Positions 35,107 through 45,375 are shown, counted from the stretch's first letter. The stretch is 64,000 nucleotides of DNA from Arthrobacter sp. DNA4 (GCF_024362385.1 NZ_CP101466.1:3038001-3102000); one strand, 5' to 3'. The notes: generated from the sequence alone by a model not told the origin. Numbers and translations are program-made.

Positions 35107-35437
35107 GGGCGCTCCTGCGCTCACCGTTTTTGGGAGGCATGTCACAGTCACGCCGCTTAACAAAGTTTCGGGTTGCAGGCCGGGCATCGTTCGTTGGGAT
35201 GGAGTTATAACCCTGCAACTGCTTGGCCCCGCGCCGCAGGGACGGAATTATATTTGGCTGGAATGCGCCTAACTTCCGTTTTGTTCACCTCACGTGCGGT
35301 ATTCACTCAAGTGAGACAATAAAGTTTTGCGGTCACCCCTGCCCCGGACAGCTGGACCAGCGCCGGGCAGGTGCCAGGCGCCACAGCGCTGCCTTGCGGC
35401 CCGGTCGACTTATGCCTCATATGAAAGTGACAACCTG
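35107..35437. promoter_or_regulatory. 331-nt gap upstream of the amino-acid ABC transporter, with a small palindrome
   Basis: The gap has no coding sequence I trust. It holds AT-rich spots (GTTATAACC near 35205, ATTATATTTGG near 35250) that could be -10 elements. A near-perfect palindrome TCACTCAAGTGA lies at 35303-35314 and could be a repressor site. No riboswitch or RNA gene was recognised. The 3' part is GC-rich and may form a structured leader. Confidence 0.4.
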
Positions 35438-36388
35438 ATGAACATCAAAGCGTTGAAGTGGCTCAGGACCGTTCCTGTTGCCCTGGCCCTTGCGGCATCC
35501 CTGGCCGCCTGCGGCGGCGGTTCCTCCCAGCCCAGCGGCTCCCCCACGGACGCACTGAAGGGCAGTGACCAGCAGACGCTGGACAAGTACACCACCGCCG
35601 ATGTCACCCCCCTCGACAAGATTGATAAGAGCAAGCTCGGCCTCGTCACCGAGGGCACCCTGCGCGTGGGAACGTTGTCAGACGCCCCACCCAATATCTT
35701 CGTTGATTCCTCGGGCAAGTTCACTGGCTACGACAATGAGCTTCTGCGGGCGATGGCCGACAAGCTGGGGCTCAAGGTCGAGTTCGCCTCCACCAAGTTC
35801 CAGGCGCTTCTCAGCCAGGTAAAGAACAAGCAGTTCGACGTGGGATCCTCCTCGATTTCCACCACGGACGCCCGCCGTGAAACGGTTGCCTTCACCAATG
35901 GTTACGACTTCGGTTACATGGCCCTGGTGACCAAAGAAGACGCCAAGGTTCAGACGTTCGCGGAACTGAAGAGCGGCCTGCGCATCGGCGTCGTCAGCGG
36001 CAGCGTCCAGGAAGACTACGTCAAGAACACCCTGAACATTGAGCCTGTTTCCTTCCCCGACTACAACACCGTTTTCGCCAGCCTGAAGAGCGGGCAGGTG
36101 GACGCATGGGTGGCTCCGTCCCAGCAGGCGACCGGCCAGGTCAAGCCCGGTGACGGCACGAAAATCGCCGAGAAGAAGCTCAACACCCAGAACTTCACCG
36201 CTTACGCCGTTGCCAAGGACAACCCTGCCCTGCTCGAAGCGCTGAATTCGGCCCTTGATGCCATAGTCGCCGACGGCACCTGGTCCAAGCTGACTGCCGA
36301 GTGGTACACGGACCGCCCGACGGCTGCCGAGCAGACCCCCGAGGGTTGGAAGCCGGGCAGCAAAGCCGTCAAGATCCCAACGAAGTAG
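35438..36388 (+). CDS. Amino-acid ABC transporter substrate-binding lipoprotein
   Basis: A 316-residue family 3 solute-binding protein. The lipobox LAAC gives a lipidated cysteine at residue 25. Two lobes follow (TLRVGTLSDAPPNIFVDSSG, DVGSSSISTTDARRETVAFT, LRIGVVSGSVQEDYV), matching binders of polar amino acids. ATG 35438 is chosen since the signal peptide begins there. It lies 33 nt before the permease gene and is the first gene of a complete SBP-permease-ATPase importer. The amino acid carried cannot be told from sequence. Confidence 0.92.
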   Translation: MNIKALKWLRTVPVALALAASLAACGGGSSQPSGSPTDALKGSDQQTLDKYTTADVTPLDKIDKSKLGLVTEGTLRVGTLSDAPPNIFVDSSGKFTGYDNELLRAMADKLGLKVEFASTKFQALLSQVKNKQFDVGSSSISTTDARRETVAFTNGYDFGYMALVTKEDAKVQTFAELKSGLRIGVVSGSVQEDYVKNTLNIEPVSFPDYNTVFASLKSGQVDAWVAPSQQATGQVKPGDGTKIAEKKLNTQNFTAYAVAKDNPALLEALNSALDAIVADGTWSKLTAEWYTDRPTAAEQTPEGWKPGSKAVKIPTK

Positions 36389-36421
36389 ACACCAGCTACC
36401 CAGAAAAGATAACGACGCCAT

Positions 36422-37186
36422 ATGGATTTCCTGACACGACTCAGAGAGACCTTCCTTGACTGGGAGAAGATCGCTGAGGTTCTGCCAAGCATGTTCTCTG
36501 TGGGCCTGCCCAATACGCTGGTCCTTGCGATCACTTCGGGACTTATCGGGGCCTTCGCCGGCCTGGTCCTGGCTCTCATGGGAATCTCGCGGAATCCTGT
36601 GGCACGGTGGGCCGCCCGGGTGTACACAGACGTATTTCGTGGACTCCCGGCCGTCCTCACGATTCTGGTCATCGGCCTGGGATTCGGACCGATATTCCGC
36701 GAGATGACGGGCAGCAACAGCCCCTACCCCATGGGCGTTGCGGCTCTGTCGCTCATGGCCGCCGCGTACACGGGCGAAATCTTCCGCTCCGGCATTCAGA
36801 GCGTAGACAAGGGGCAGCTCGAGGCGTCACGCGCCCTGGGATTCGGCTACGGTGCATCCATGCGCCTGGTGGTGGTTCCCCAGGGTATCCGCCGGGTGCT
36901 TCCTGCCCTCATGAACCAGTTTATTGCGCTGATCAAGGATTCCTCGTTGGTCTTCACCTTGGGCTTGCTGGCCACGGAACGGGAACTGTTCCAAATCGGC
37001 CAGGATGCGGCCGCCCGCAGCGGGAACCTGTCCCCATACGTGGCAGCTGCCATTTTCTACCTGGCCATGACCATCCCGCTCACTCACCTGGTCAACTACA
37101 TCGACGCCCGGCTGCGCAGCGGCCGGTCGGAAAAGAAAGAACCGGACGACGCCGCGGCCGTCGTCGGGAAGGGAGCCCAGGCATGA
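36422..37186 (+). CDS. Amino-acid ABC transporter permease
   Basis: A 254-residue HisM/GlnP-type permease with five or six membrane helices. The EAA loop is seen as [20 protein letters not shown] with the following glycine-rich turn, and is the docking site for the ATPase. The C-terminus is charged. The stop overlaps the ATG of the ATPase gene (ATGA). It would form a homodimer in the membrane, since only one permease gene is present. Confidence 0.92.
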   Translation: MDFLTRLRETFLDWEKIAEVLPSMFSVGLPNTLVLAITSGLIGAFAGLVLALMGISRNPVARWAARVYTDVFRGLPAVLTILVIGLGFGPIFREMTGSNSPYPMGVAALSLMAAAYTGEIFRSGIQSVDKGQLEASRALGFGYGASMRLVVVPQGIRRVLPALMNQFIALIKDSSLVFTLGLLATERELFQIGQDAAARSGNLSPYVAAAIFYLAMTIPLTHLVNYIDARLRSGRSEKKEPDDAAAVVGKGAQA

Positions 37187-37920
37187 GCGAGTTCGCATCA
37201 GGAACACTGAGCGCCAAGAACATCCACCTTTCCTTCGGCAGCAACCACGTCCTGCGGGGCATCGACCTGCACGTTCCGCAGGGCACCACGGCGTCCGTCA
37301 TTGGACCGTCGGGCTCCGGCAAGTCCACCCTGCTGCGGGTCATGAACCGGCTGATCGAACCCGACCAGGGGGACATCCTGCTGGACGGCCGCTCGGTCCT
37401 GAAAGACAATCCCGACGAGCTCCGCCGCCGGATCGGCATGGTGTTCCAGCAGTTCAACCTGTTCCCCCACAAGACCGTGGAGGAAAACGTCTCGCTGGCC
37501 CTGCGCAAACTGCGCAAGCTCTCGAAGGAGGAGGCGCGCAGCGAGGCGCTGGAACAGTTGGATCTGGTGGGCCTGAGGCACAAGGCCGATTCCCGCCCGG
37601 CCAACCTTTCCGGCGGCCAGCAGCAGCGCGTGGCCATTGCCCGGGCGCTGGCCATGAAGCCGGAGGTCATGTTCTTCGACGAGGCCACCTCCGCCCTCGA
37701 CCCCGAACTGGTCAAGGGTGTCCTGGCACTGATGACTGACCTCGCCAAGGGCGGCATGACCATGGTGGTGGTGACCCACGAAATGGGCTTCTCCCGCAAC
37801 GTCTCCGACGCCGTGACGTTCATGGATGCCGGCGTCGTGGTGGAGTCCGGGCCGCCTGAGCAGCTCTTCACCGAGCCAAGGACCGACCGGCTCAAGGGCT
37901 TCCTCTCGGACGTCCTCTAA
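37183..37920 (+). CDS. Amino-acid ABC transporter ATP-binding protein
   Basis: A 245-residue GlnQ-type ATPase. Walker A GPSGSGKS is at 41-48, the Q loop is [12 protein letters not shown], the signature is [15 protein letters not shown], Walker B is [12 protein letters not shown] and the switch histidine is in VVTHEMGF. It couples ATP hydrolysis to amino-acid uptake with the two preceding genes, overlapping the permease by 4 bp. A strong terminator follows 16 nt after the stop. Confidence 0.94.
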   Translation: MSEFASGTLSAKNIHLSFGSNHVLRGIDLHVPQGTTASVIGPSGSGKSTLLRVMNRLIEPDQGDILLDGRSVLKDNPDELRRRIGMVFQQFNLFPHKTVEENVSLALRKLRKLSKEEARSEALEQLDLVGLRHKADSRPANLSGGQQQRVAIARALAMKPEVMFFDEATSALDPELVKGVLALMTDLAKGGMTMVVVTHEMGFSRNVSDAVTFMDAGVVVESGPPEQLFTEPRTDRLKGFLSDVL

Positions 37921-37936
37921 CGCCTCGCACGCAAAG

Positions 37937-37972
37937 AAATCCCCGGCTGCAGCCTGCAGCCGGGGATTTTTT
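37937..37972 (+). terminator. Intrinsic terminator of the ABC operon
   Basis: 16-bp inverted arms (37937-37952 and 37954-37969) form a GC-rich hairpin that ends in six T (37967-37972) on the plus strand. This is a classical rho-independent terminator. It also separates the operon from the convergent hemL gene. Confidence 0.88.
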
Positions 37973-37992
37973 CGTAAGGAACGACGGCGGTG

Positions 37993-39324
37993 CTAGCCCT
38001 GGGCGGCTGCGGCCGCCTTCGCTGCGGCAGGCAGTGCATCGTAGATCCGGTTCATGGCGGCGTCGTCGTGGGCGGCGGAAAGGAACCACGCCTCAAAGAC
38101 CGACGGCGGAAGGTAGACCCCCGACTCCAGCATGGAGTGGAAGAACGGCGCGTAGCGGAACGCCTCCTGCGCCTGTGCATCGGCGTAGTTGTGGACCCCG
38201 TTGGCCGAGGTTCCGAAGGCCACCGAGAACAGGTTCCCCGCGAACTGGATTGAGTGGTCCACCCCTGCGGAATCCAGCGCGTTGGAGACGGCGGAGGAAA
38301 GCTCCAGGGAACGGACGTCGATGAAGGAGTAGACATCGCGGGTGGCGTGGGTCAGTGTGGCAACGCCGGCAGCCATCGCCACCGGGTTGCCTGACAAGGT
38401 GCCCGCCTGGTACACGGGGCCGGTGGGCGCGAGGTATTCCATGACGTCGGCACGGCCGCCGAGGGCCGCCGTCGGCATTCCACCGCCGATGACCTTGCCG
38501 AAGGTGAGCAGGTCGGGCGTCCACGGGTTTTCCGCATCCGGCGCACCGCCGGTGAGGCCCCAGTAGCCCGAGTAACCGGTGCGGAACCCGGTCAGGACCT
38601 CATCGACGATGAGGAGCGCACCGTGCTCGCGGGTGATCTGCGACAACCCAAGGTTGAATCCCTCGGCGGGGGTTACTACGCCCATGTTCGCCGGCGCGGC
38701 CTCGGTGATCACGGCAGCGATGTTCGGCCCGTGCACGGCGAAGGCTTCCTTGACGGCGGTGAGGTCGTTGTAGGGCAGCACCAGCGTCTCCGCGGCGGTT
38801 GCTTCCGTGACACCGGCGGAGCCGGGCAGGGCAAGGGTTGCCAGGCCGGAACCCGCGGCGGCCAGGAGTCCATCCAGGTGGCCGTGGTAGCAGCCGGCGA
38901 ACTTGATGATGAGGTTGCGGCCGGTGAATCCGCGGGCCAGCCGGACGGCGGTCATGGTGGCTTCGGTGCCGGTGGACACCATCCGGAGGCGTTCGACGGC
39001 GGGAACGCGCTCCTGGACGATGGCTGCCAGGTTGGCCTCGTCCGGGGTGGATGCGCCGAAGGAGAGCCCCCGGTCGACGGCGGCGTGCACCGCTTCCAGC
39101 ACGGCCGGGTGGGCGTGGCCCAGCAGGGCCGGACCCCAGGAGCAGACCAGGTCCACGTATTCCTTGCCGTCGGCATCTGTCAGATACGGTCCCTTCGCTG
39201 AGACCATGAAGCGCGGGGTCCCGCCGACGGAGCCAAAGGCCCGCACCGGCGAGTTGACGCCGCCGGGCATCAGCCGGCGGGCGCGGTCGAAGAGTGCCTC
39301 GTTGCGAGGATTGCTGGAAGTCAT
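37993..39324 (-). CDS. hemL: Glutamate-1-semialdehyde 2,1-aminomutase
   Basis: A 443-residue PLP enzyme. The cofactor lysine is Lys277 in [13 protein letters not shown]. Asp241-Glu242 of [14 protein letters not shown] and the GCYHGHLDG segment also match. It converts glutamate-1-semialdehyde to 5-aminolevulinate, the second step of the C5 route, after HemA (encoded about 10 kb away). It is the last gene of the hem cluster on the minus strand, following the LLM gene after a 68-nt gap with short repeats. AGGAACC precedes the ATG. Confidence 0.95.
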   Translation of the reverse strand: MTSSNPRNEALFDRARRLMPGGVNSPVRAFGSVGGTPRFMVSAKGPYLTDADGKEYVDLVCSWGPALLGHAHPAVLEAVHAAVDRGLSFGASTPDEANLAAIVQERVPAVERLRMVSTGTEATMTAVRLARGFTGRNLIIKFAGCYHGHLDGLLAAAGSGLATLALPGSAGVTEATAAETLVLPYNDLTAVKEAFAVHGPNIAAVITEAAPANMGVVTPAEGFNLGLSQITREHGALLIVDEVLTGFRTGYSGYWGLTGGAPDAENPWTPDLLTFGKVIGGGMPTAALGGRADVMEYLAPTGPVYQAGTLSGNPVAMAAGVATLTHATRDVYSFIDVRSLELSSAVSNALDSAGVDHSIQFAGNLFSVAFGTSANGVHNYADAQAQEAFRYAPFFHSMLESGVYLPPSVFEAWFLSAAHDDAAMNRIYDALPAAAKAAAAAQG

Positions 39325-39336
39325 GGTTCCTATTCT

Positions 39337-39400
39337 CTCAGTTAGCCGGAAGCTCAGTTAGCCGGTAAGCGCAGTCAGCCGCAGAAGCCCAGTCAGCCGG
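39337..39400. repeat. Four short imperfect direct repeats at the LLM gene's 3' end
   Basis: CTCAGTTAGCCGG occurs twice exactly (39337-39349 and 39353-39365). Diverged copies GCAGTCAGCCG (39371-39381) and CCAGTCAGCCGG (39389-39400) follow at about 18-nt steps. Read on the minus strand each copy ends GGCTGA or GGCTAA, and the last contains the LLM stop codon. The array looks like repeated duplication of the gene's end. Confidence 0.7.
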
Positions 39401-40466
39401 CGAGCAGTTCCGCCACCCGGGGCGCCACCGCCGTGCCCATCAGTTCGATTGAGCGCATCATGGCGCTGTGCGGCAGCGGACCGTTGCTGTATTTCAGGTC
39501 GAAGCGGTCAACACCCAGGTTCCGCTTCAGCCGGACGATTTTTTGGGCCACCGTTTCCGGTGATCCGACGTAGAGGGCCCCTTCTGCGGAACAGAGCGCA
39601 TCGAACTCACCGCGTCCGGCCGGACCCCAGCCACGCTCGGCCCCGATCCTGTTCCGGAGTGCCAGCCAGTGGGGATAGAGCTCTTCCCGGGCCTGCTCAT
39701 CCGTGTCGGCGACATGGCCCGGCGAGTGCGTGGCCATCTGCTGCATGGGATGTCCGTATTTGCCCATCGCCTCGCGGTAGAGGTCGGCCAGGGGCCGGAA
39801 GCCCCGCGGCTGGCCGCCGATGATCGCGAAGATGATCGGGTAACCGTACTGGGCGCACCGCAGCACGGATTCGGGGGTGCCGCCCACGCCGATCCATGTG
39901 GGCAGCAGGTGGTGCTCCAGGGGCGGGTAGACGCTCAGCCCGTGCAGGGCGGGACGCGTGCGGCCCTCCCAGTGCACGGGTTTTTGCGCCCGGACCTTGT
40001 CGAACAGTTCGAGTTTTTCCTCGAACAGGACCTCGTAGTCCGCCAGGTCCAGCCCGAACAGCGGGAAGGATTCAATGAACGATCCGCGCCCGAGCATCAC
40101 TTCGGCCCGGCCGTTGGAGATGGCGTCCACGGTGGCAAAGCGCTGGAACACCCTGATGGGATCGTCCGAGCTGAGGACCGTCACGGCGGACCCCAGCCGG
40201 ATGCGGGACGTGCGCGCCGCGGCGGCGGCCAGGAAGACTTCCGGCGCGGAGACGGCGTAGTCCTTGCGGTGGTGCTCCCCCACGCCAAAGGCATGGAGTC
40301 CGACGGCGTCCGCCAGTTCCGCCTGCTCCAGCAGCTGGCGCAGGACCTGGGCATGAGGCTGCGGACTGCCGTCCGGGTTCGCGCCGATGTCACCGAAGGT
40401 ATTCAGGCCAAAGAGGATCCGGTCCTCCCCCACGGGTGCGGTTGGCGCGGCGGAAGGACCGGTCAC
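39393..40466 (-). CDS. LLM-class flavin-dependent oxidoreductase
   Basis: A 357-residue luciferase-like monooxygenase fold protein: [40 protein letters not shown], then [16 protein letters not shown] near the N-terminal half. It probably uses FMN or F420, and its substrate is unknown. GTG 40466 overlaps the hemB stop (GTGA), so it is translationally coupled to haem genes. It could detoxify, or be a passenger in the operon. Confidence 0.83.
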   Translation of the reverse strand: MTGPSAAPTAPVGEDRILFGLNTFGDIGANPDGSPQPHAQVLRQLLEQAELADAVGLHAFGVGEHHRKDYAVSAPEVFLAAAAARTSRIRLGSAVTVLSSDDPIRVFQRFATVDAISNGRAEVMLGRGSFIESFPLFGLDLADYEVLFEEKLELFDKVRAQKPVHWEGRTRPALHGLSVYPPLEHHLLPTWIGVGGTPESVLRCAQYGYPIIFAIIGGQPRGFRPLADLYREAMGKYGHPMQQMATHSPGHVADTDEQAREELYPHWLALRNRIGAERGWGPAGRGEFDALCSAEGALYVGSPETVAQKIVRLKRNLGVDRFDLKYSNGPLPHSAMMRSIELMGTAVAPRVAELLAG

Positions 40467-41446
40467 CGGGTTTCCTTCAGCCAGCCGGTCAGTTCGGCGG
40501 CCCAGTAGGTGAGGACCGTATGGGCGCCGGCACGCCGGATACCCAGTACGGACTCGGTGATGGCGGCACGGCGGTCGATCCACCCGTTGGCGGCGGCGGC
40601 CTCGATCATCGCGTATTCGCCGGAGATCTGGTACGCGGACACCGGTACCGGGCTCATGGCGGCAACGTCGGCGACGATGTCCAGGTAGCTCATGGCCGGC
40701 TTGACCATGATGATGTCTGCACCCTCGGCCAGGTCCAGTTCCACCTCGCGCAGGGCTTCGGTGCGGTTTCCGGCGTCCATCTGGTAGGTCCGCCGGTCGC
40801 CCGTGAGCTGGGAGTCCACGGCCTCGCGGAAAGGTCCGTAGAACGCGGAGGCGTACTTCGCGGAATACGCGATAACGGAGGTGGTCACGTGCCCTGCTTC
40901 ATCCAGTGCCGAGCGGATGGCGGCGATCTGGCCATCCATCATGCCTGACGGGCCGAGCATGTGGGCGCCGGCCTCTGCCTGGGCCACGGCCATCCTGGCG
41001 TAGATCTCCACGGTGCGGTCGTTGTCCACGTAGCCGTCGGCGTCGAGCACTCCGCAATGCCCGTGGTCGGTGAATTCGTCCAGGCAGACGTCACTCATGA
41101 TCACCAGGTCATCGCCCACCTCCGCGCGGACGTCCCTGATGGCCTTGTTCAGCACGCCCTCAGGATCCAGGGACGCGGTGCCCTCGGCGTCGCGGGTTTC
41201 GGGAATGCCGAAGAGCATGATGCCGCCCAGGCCGAGCTCAACCGCTTCGGCGGCGGCCCGCTTCAGGGTGTCGGTGGTGTGCTGGACTACGCCCGGCATG
41301 GACGTGATGGGGTTGGGCTCGGTGAGTCCCTCCCGGATGAAGGCGGGAAGGATGAGCTCGGCCGGTGCGAGGCGGGTTTCGGCGGTCAGCCGGCGCATGG
41401 CCGGGGTGGTGCGCAGGCGGCGGGGGCGTTGGGTGGGGAAAGTCAT
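40463..41446 (-). CDS. hemB: Delta-aminolevulinic acid dehydratase (porphobilinogen synthase)
   Basis: A 327-residue enzyme. The two Schiff-base lysines are Lys197 (AYSAKYAS) and Lys249 (IMVKPAMSY). The metal segment [14 protein letters not shown] has two cysteines and an aspartate in the middle place, so it is neither the full three-cysteine zinc site nor the cysteine-free magnesium type. It condenses two aminolevulinates to porphobilinogen. hemD lies 57 nt upstream, and the LLM gene overlaps its 3' end. Confidence 0.95.
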   Translation of the reverse strand: MTFPTQRPRRLRTTPAMRRLTAETRLAPAELILPAFIREGLTEPNPITSMPGVVQHTTDTLKRAAAEAVELGLGGIMLFGIPETRDAEGTASLDPEGVLNKAIRDVRAEVGDDLVIMSDVCLDEFTDHGHCGVLDADGYVDNDRTVEIYARMAVAQAEAGAHMLGPSGMMDGQIAAIRSALDEAGHVTTSVIAYSAKYASAFYGPFREAVDSQLTGDRRTYQMDAGNRTEALREVELDLAEGADIIMVKPAMSYLDIVADVAAMSPVPVSAYQISGEYAMIEAAAANGWIDRRAAITESVLGIRRAGAHTVLTYWAAELTGWLKETR

Positions 41447-41503
41447 GGGTCCTGTCCTTCGCATGGTTGTGAAGCTTTGTGGAGGGAAAACGTTCCGGCC
41501 CGG

Positions 41504-42385
41504 TCAGGGCGGGTTGAGGGCCTTCGCGACGGCTGCCACCAGCCCGTCCGGTGTGGGCTCTGCCGCCACCTCCGCGACCTCAAGGCCCAGGGCTGTGGCC
41601 TGGTCCGCCGTCGAACGGCCAATTGCCACCAGCCGGCAGCCGCCCAGCGGACCAAGGGCGGCGATCCGCCGCACCGCGCTCGGCGAGGCGGCGATCACGG
41701 CGGCAATGCGCCCTTCGGCGATGTCCGTGGCGGCAGCTTCCGGCGTCAGGAGGGAGTACGACGGCGGCTGCGGGCCGGCGTCGAACGCTTCCGCCCGGAC
41801 GGCGAGACGGCGCTCCGCTGCCGCCGGGTAGTCGACGGTGCGGTAGGCAGTCACAGCGGCGACGTCGCCGCCGGCGGCTTCCAGTCCCGCCGCCAGCGTG
41901 CCGGCCGCGATATCCGCCTGCGGCAGCAGGATCCTGCCGCTCCCGGGCCAGACGGCGAGCAGGCCGGCGGCTGACTGCTCCCCGGCCGGCGTGAGCGCTA
42001 CGTCCAGTCCGCCCGCATCCAGCAGCCGGTGGGTTGCCGGACCGATGGCGGCGATCCGCGTGCCGGAAGGTACCAGTTGGTCCAGGCGCAGGCCACGTTC
42101 GGCCGCCTTTTCCATCAGGACGTGCACTGTTGTGGCGCTGCTGACCACCAGCCAGTCGAAGGCGCCCGCTGCAAGGGCGTCACAGGCGACGTCCAGCGCG
42201 TGTTGGTCCGGCGCTCTTTCGAAATCGATGAGCGGAAGCAGCACCGGCAGCGCACCGGCTCCCTTCAGGGCCTCCACCAGGGCGCCCGAGCGCTCCGGGC
42301 TGCGCGTGACCAGGACCCGGACCCCGCCAAGCGCCATGCCTCCATGCGGCTTGGCGGATCCGGAGTCACTGGAAGGCTGCGTCAT
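41504..42385 (-). CDS. hemD: Uroporphyrinogen-III synthase
   Basis: A 293-residue protein with the loosely conserved two-domain HemD fold: RVLVTRSPERSGALVEAL near residues 22-39, DWLVVSSATTVHVL and AAVIAASPSAVRRIAAL in the second domain. It closes hydroxymethylbilane with inversion of ring D. ATG 42385 starts 7 nt after the hemC stop. The identity is supported strongly by its place between hemC and hemB. Confidence 0.9.
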   Translation of the reverse strand: MTQPSSDSGSAKPHGGMALGGVRVLVTRSPERSGALVEALKGAGALPVLLPLIDFERAPDQHALDVACDALAAGAFDWLVVSSATTVHVLMEKAAERGLRLDQLVPSGTRIAAIGPATHRLLDAGGLDVALTPAGEQSAAGLLAVWPGSGRILLPQADIAAGTLAAGLEAAGGDVAAVTAYRTVDYPAAAERRLAVRAEAFDAGPQPPSYSLLTPEAAATDIAEGRIAAVIAASPSAVRRIAALGPLGGCRLVAIGRSTADQATALGLEVAEVAAEPTPDGLVAAVAKALNPP

Positions 42386-42392
42386 TGCCAGG

Positions 42393-43391
42393 TCAGGACG
42401 CCTGCAGGTCTGCGATGTCGGCGGCTCCGGCAGCAAGGAGGGCCTCCGCCAGTTCAATGCCCAGCAGGGTCGCTCCCACCTCCGTCAGTCCGTCCGTGGC
42501 GCGCTTGTCCCGCACGGTGGCGGTGCCGTCCACAGCGCACACCACGGCTTCAAGGTGCAGCATGCTGCCTTTGCGGTAGGCGTATGCTCCCACCGGAGCT
42601 GCGCAGCCTGCTTCGAGCCTTGCCAGCAGGGCCCGCTCCGCCGTGACGGCAAGGCGGGTGTCGGGGTCGTCCAGCGCTGCCAGGGCCTGGGCCAGGACGT
42701 CACGGGAGCCGTCAGCCGCGCCGGGCTTTGGCGGGGCGTCCGCCGTCCGGCACTCGATGGCCAGTGATCCCTGTCCTGCTGCGGGCAGCATCACGTCGGT
42801 TTCCAGGTATTCGGTGACGGCGTCCAGGCGGCCGATCCGCTCCAGGCCGGCGGCCGCGAGCACCACGGCGTCCAAGTCACAGGACTTTCCGGGGACCACC
42901 TCGCCAGTGGAGTTGCCGGGCAGCCCGGGAACGCGGCCCAACCGGGTATCCACGTTGCCGCGGATGTCCACGATGTCCAGGTCCGCACGGGCGGCGCGCA
43001 ACTGGGCCGCACGCCGTGGCGAACCGGTGCCAATGCGGGCACCGGCGGGCAGGTCTGCCAGCTTGAGTCCGTCGCGGGCGCACAGGACGTCGCGGACGTC
43101 CACACGGCGCGGGGTGGCGGCAAGGCTGAGGCCTACTGCTGCCCCTGTCGGCAGGTCCTTGAGCGAGTGGACGGCAACATCGCACTCATCGCGCAGGAGC
43201 GCGTCACGCAGGGCGGCAACAAAGACGCCCGTGCCGCCCATCTGGGACAGCGAGCCCGTGAGGACGTCGCCGTCCGTGCGGACGTGCACCAGTTCCACCG
43301 GGAAACCGCCGACGGCGGCAAGCTGGTCCGCGGTCTGCTGGGTTTGGGTTAGCGCCAGCTTGCTGGCGCGTGTTCCGATCCGGACTGTCAC
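42393..43391 (-). CDS. hemC: Hydroxymethylbilane synthase (porphobilinogen deaminase)
   Basis: A 332-residue enzyme starting with GTG. The dipyrromethane cofactor is bound by Cys263 (RLEAGCAAPVGAYA). The catalytic aspartate lies in AVHSLKDLPT (about 79), and IGTGSPRRAAQLRA is the substrate-binding arginine segment. It polymerises four porphobilinogens. The start overlaps the hemH stop by 4 bp (GTGA). Confidence 0.95.
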   Translation of the reverse strand: MTVRIGTRASKLALTQTQQTADQLAAVGGFPVELVHVRTDGDVLTGSLSQMGGTGVFVAALRDALLRDECDVAVHSLKDLPTGAAVGLSLAATPRRVDVRDVLCARDGLKLADLPAGARIGTGSPRRAAQLRAARADLDIVDIRGNVDTRLGRVPGLPGNSTGEVVPGKSCDLDAVVLAAAGLERIGRLDAVTEYLETDVMLPAAGQGSLAIECRTADAPPKPGAADGSRDVLAQALAALDDPDTRLAVTAERALLARLEAGCAAPVGAYAYRKGSMLHLEAVVCAVDGTATVRDKRATDGLTEVGATLLGIELAEALLAAGAADIADLQAS

Positions 43392-44632
43392 AGCTGGGCC
43401 GTTTCCGCGGCACCGCCGGACGGGTACGGGTCATGGCCGGTGCCTACCGTGGTGTCGGCCCCTGCAATGGTGGGCTTTTCGCCACGGAAGTTGGCGCAGC
43501 ATCCTGGTCGGCAGACGTCGTACCAGGGACCAAGATCCGTCAGGGCGGGGCGGTCGCTGATGTTGTTGGCCACCGTCCGCTCGGAGATGAGGTCCACCAG
43601 GCCGTCAACGAACTTCCGGTGCGTACCGGGCGTGGGGACGCGGGTGGCGGCCAGGCCCAGGTTGGCGCAGGTTTCCATCGCTTCGGTGTCCAGGTCCCAG
43701 ACGACTTCCATGTGGTCGCTGACGAAGCCGAGCGGAACGATGACGATGCCCTTGACGCCCTGGCCGGTCAGTTCCTCGATGGCGTCATTGATGTCCGGTT
43801 CCAGCCACGGCACATGCGGGGCACCGGAACGGGACTGGTAGACCAGGGACCACGGTGCGGTCAGCCCGGATTCCTTCTCCACCCGTTCGATGACGGCGGC
43901 GGCATTGGCGAGGTGCTGGGCCACGTAGGCGGAGCCTTCCTCGAACACGCGGGGCTCCCCCTCGGAGCGGCCCGCAGCTTCGGCGTCCCGGGTAGGGATG
44001 GAGTGGGTGGCGAACAGGATGTGGACGGGGGCATCCGGCGTGCCGGCTTCGGCGAGCTTGGCCCGCACGTCGGCCAGGCCGGCGGCGGTGCCCTCCACGA
44101 ACGGCTCCACGAAACCGGGGTGGTCGAAGTACTGGCGGACCTTGTCCACTTCGAGTTTGCCGTCCAGACCGGTCTCCGTCAGCGCCATGCCGATGTCCTC
44201 GCGGTACTGGCGGCAGCTGGAGTAGCAGGAGTAGGCACTCGTGGTGAGCATCAGCACCCGGCGGTGGCCGGCGTCGTACGCTTCCTGCAGGGTCTGCGGG
44301 ATGTAGGGGGCCCAGTTGCGGTTGCCCCACAGCACGGGCAGCTCGATGCCGCGGGCAGCCAGCTCGGCTTCCAGCGCTGCCTTCAGCTCGCGGTTCTGCT
44401 GGTTGATGGGGCTGACGCCGCCGTTTGCGCGGTAGTGGTGTGAGACTTCCTCAAGCCGCTCGTCCGGGATCCCCCGGCCGCGGGTGACGTTCCGGAGGAA
44501 TGGGATGACGTCATCCTGGCCTTCCGGGCCACCGAAGGAGGCCAGCAGGACGGCGTCGTAGTTCTTGGGGGCCATGCGTCCGGCCTCGGTCACCGGGTTG
44601 ACGGCCGTGGCGGCCTGCTGTTCCGGGCTCAT
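43388..44632 (-). CDS. hemH: Coproporphyrin III ferrochelatase (HemH/CpfC)
   Basis: A 414-residue ferrochelatase. Landmarks are LLASFGGPEGQDDVIPFLRN, LWGNRNWAPYIPQTL, LFATHSIPTRDAE and VPLGFVSDHMEVVWD. The C-terminus carries cysteines at about 374, 378 and 379 (CRPGCCANF), as in actinobacterial ferrochelatases that hold a 2Fe-2S cluster. Beside hemQ, the substrate is taken to be coproporphyrin III, not protoporphyrin. Start and stop overlap hemQ and hemC by 4 bp each. Confidence 0.93.
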   Translation of the reverse strand: MSPEQQAATAVNPVTEAGRMAPKNYDAVLLASFGGPEGQDDVIPFLRNVTRGRGIPDERLEEVSHHYRANGGVSPINQQNRELKAALEAELAARGIELPVLWGNRNWAPYIPQTLQEAYDAGHRRVLMLTTSAYSCYSSCRQYREDIGMALTETGLDGKLEVDKVRQYFDHPGFVEPFVEGTAAGLADVRAKLAEAGTPDAPVHILFATHSIPTRDAEAAGRSEGEPRVFEEGSAYVAQHLANAAAVIERVEKESGLTAPWSLVYQSRSGAPHVPWLEPDINDAIEELTGQGVKGIVIVPLGFVSDHMEVVWDLDTEAMETCANLGLAATRVPTPGTHRKFVDGLVDLISERTVANNISDRPALTDLGPWYDVCRPGCCANFRGEKPTIAGADTTVGTGHDPYPSGGAAETAQL

Positions 44633-45330
44633 GCCAGGACCTCGGCAACCTCTTCGGCGGAGATGCGGCGTCCGGTGTAGAACGGGACTTCCTCCCGCAC
44701 GTGGTTGCGTGCCTCGGTGGCGCGGAGGTGGCGCATGAGGTCCACCAGGTCAACGAGCTCGGGGGCTTCCAGGCCCAGGATCCATTCCCAGTCGCCCAGG
44801 GCGAAGGAAGAAACGGTGTTGGAGATGACCTGGGGGAAGTCGCGGCCCAGGAGGCCGTGGTCGCGGAGCATTTTGCCGCGCTCGGCCTCGGGCAGGATGT
44901 ACCACTCGTAGGAGCGCACGAACGGGTAAACACAGAGCCACTCCGCCGGAGCGACACCGCGGGAATATGCCGGGGTGTGGTTCTTGGCGAACTCGGCCTC
45001 GCGGTGGACACCCATCGCGGACCAGACAATCTCGGTGCCGGCGAAGAGGGTGCTGCGGCGGATGTCCCGGATGGCCTGCTGCAGCGCTTCCGGCTTGGGT
45101 CCATGGAGCCACACCATGACGTCGGCGTCGGCGCGCATGGCCGAGACATCGTAGCTGCCCCGGTGGGTGACGCCGGCGGCGGCGAGACGTTCCAGCAGCG
45201 CGTCGAAGTCGGCGGCGGCATCAGCGCTGCGGACCACTGACCCCGACCTCTTGAATACCGTCCAGAGGGTAAAGAACTGCTCGGCTGATTCTTCGGTTTT
45301 AGTGACAGATTCGGCAGAAGTGTGGCTCAT
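44629..45330 (-). CDS. hemQ: Coproheme decarboxylase HemQ (ChdC)
   Basis: A 233-residue chlorite-dismutase-fold protein that makes haem b from coproheme with peroxide. Tyr135 (CVYPFVRS) and His118 (KNHTPAYSRG) fall exactly where the actinobacterial type has its catalytic pair. His158 (LRDHGLLGRD) is the probable haem ligand. ATG 45330 is preferred to an upstream start ten codons earlier. It leads the block hemQ-hemH-hemC-hemD-hemB-LLM-hemL, with overlaps suggesting one transcript at least to hemC. Confidence 0.94.
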   Translation of the reverse strand: MSHTSAESVTKTEESAEQFFTLWTVFKRSGSVVRSADAAADFDALLERLAAAGVTHRGSYDVSAMRADADVMVWLHGPKPEALQQAIRDIRRSTLFAGTEIVWSAMGVHREAEFAKNHTPAYSRGVAPAEWLCVYPFVRSYEWYILPEAERGKMLRDHGLLGRDFPQVISNTVSSFALGDWEWILGLEAPELVDLVDLMRHLRATEARNHVREEVPFYTGRRISAEEVAEVLA

Positions 45331-45375
45331 GGTTACAAGTTTGCCCCTTCCCTGCCCCAAGACGAAACCGAAAAG

